Part shown: positions 4,874-5,050 of the stretch, piece by piece
Layout of the letters: the number at the start of each line of letters is the position of its first letter
Position numbering within the stretch: the stretch's first letter is position 1
DNA from: Burkholderiaceae bacterium
Lineage (GTDB): Bacteria; Pseudomonadota; Gammaproteobacteria; Burkholderiales; Burkholderiaceae_E
Length of the DNA: 5,050 nt
Assembly (NCBI GenBank): GCA_019428955.1
Contig: JAHYJF010000250.1
Span: 1 to 5,050, forward strand
Reading direction: 5' to 3'
Position numbers and translations under genes: made by a program
The notes under the pieces: model-generated
What the model saw: the letters and a program-made list of their open reading frames with translations, nothing else
Told to the model about the DNA's origin: nothing
The model's database searches: none

Positions 4874-5049
4874 GCAACAAAATGTCCAGCAAATTGGCAG
4901 CAGGTGTGCGCAAGGTCAGGGAGCGGGAGACTGCGGTGCCCGCAAAAACCAAGCCGGCCGCCGACCGCCGCGAAGAGGCGCCGACCGTGAAGGCCGATCA
5001 GGCCAAGTCGGGCGCTGCGTTACACCCGGCTCGCGTCTGGCCGGATTAG
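4870..5049 (+). CDS. mcdB: McdB, carboxysome positioning adaptor (complete, 59 residues)
   Basis: This small ORF starts at the ATGA overlap with mcdA and stops at TAG 5047-5049, one base before the window ends, so it is complete. It begins MSNKMSSKLAAGVRKVRERE, runs through a disordered-looking stretch rich in Ala, Pro, Lys and Arg, and ends ARVWPD. McdB proteins link carboxysomes to McdA: the basic N-terminal part stimulates the McdA ATPase, and an invariant tryptophan near the C-terminus contacts the carboxysome. Trp57, the only Trp, fits that rule. I count 13 Lys/Arg against 7 Asp/Glu, for a net charge near +6. GAGGT at 4856-4860, inside mcdA, lies 9 bases before the ATG. The protein is at the short end for McdB. 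Identity is inferred from position beside mcdA, composition and the end motif, not from a conserved domain. Confidence 0.9.
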   Translation: MSNKMSSKLAAGVRKVRERETAVPAKTKPAADRREEAPTVKADQAKSGAALHPARVWPD

Positions 5050-5050
5050 T

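Overview
This window is the distal part of an alpha-carboxysome (cso) operon. All ten genes read left to right, with gaps of at most 44 bases or short overlaps. The order is csoS2 (only its 3' end), csoSCA, csoS4A, csoS4B, csoS1C, csoS1A, csoS1B, a bacterioferritin-like gene, acRAF, mcdA and mcdB. This order, the high GC content and the three very similar csoS1 copies match cso operons of chemolithoautotrophic Proteobacteria of the Halothiobacillus, Thiomonas and Acidithiobacillus kind. It does not match marine cyanobacteria. The species cannot be fixed from the window. Rubisco (cbbL, cbbS) and most of csoS2 should lie just upstream of position 1, but that is inference.

Layout: positions 1-273 hold the C-terminus of the scaffold CsoS2. 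Positions 301-1890 encode the shell-associated carbonic anhydrase CsoSCA with its zinc site intact. Positions 1901-2423 encode two pentameric vertex proteins. Positions 2456-3483 encode three hexameric shell proteins with an almost identical core; the third carries extra tails at both ends. Positions 3516-4227 encode a bacterioferritin-like di-iron protein and the Rubisco assembly factor acRAF, which overlap by 8 bases. Positions 4235-5049 encode the carboxysome positioning pair: the ParA-type ATPase McdA and a complete 59-residue McdB.

How the parts work together (family knowledge): CsoS2 links Rubisco to the shell. CsoS1 hexamers tile the facets and CsoS4 pentamers close the vertices. CsoSCA turns imported bicarbonate into CO2 beside Rubisco, and acRAF helps Rubisco assemble. 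McdA and McdB spread carboxysomes over the nucleoid so that daughter cells inherit them. The role of the bacterioferritin-like protein is not settled.

Nothing here is an undescribed system; it is a recognisable locus. The points worth a second look are a perfect 7-bp hairpin around the csoS1B stop codon, mosaic sequence sharing among the csoS1 copies, the tails of CsoS1B, a ferritin-like protein that keeps its di-iron ligands but lacks the haem methionine, and a very small McdB. No RNA genes, mobile elements, CRISPR arrays, attachment sites or gene-free stretches over 50 bases were seen.
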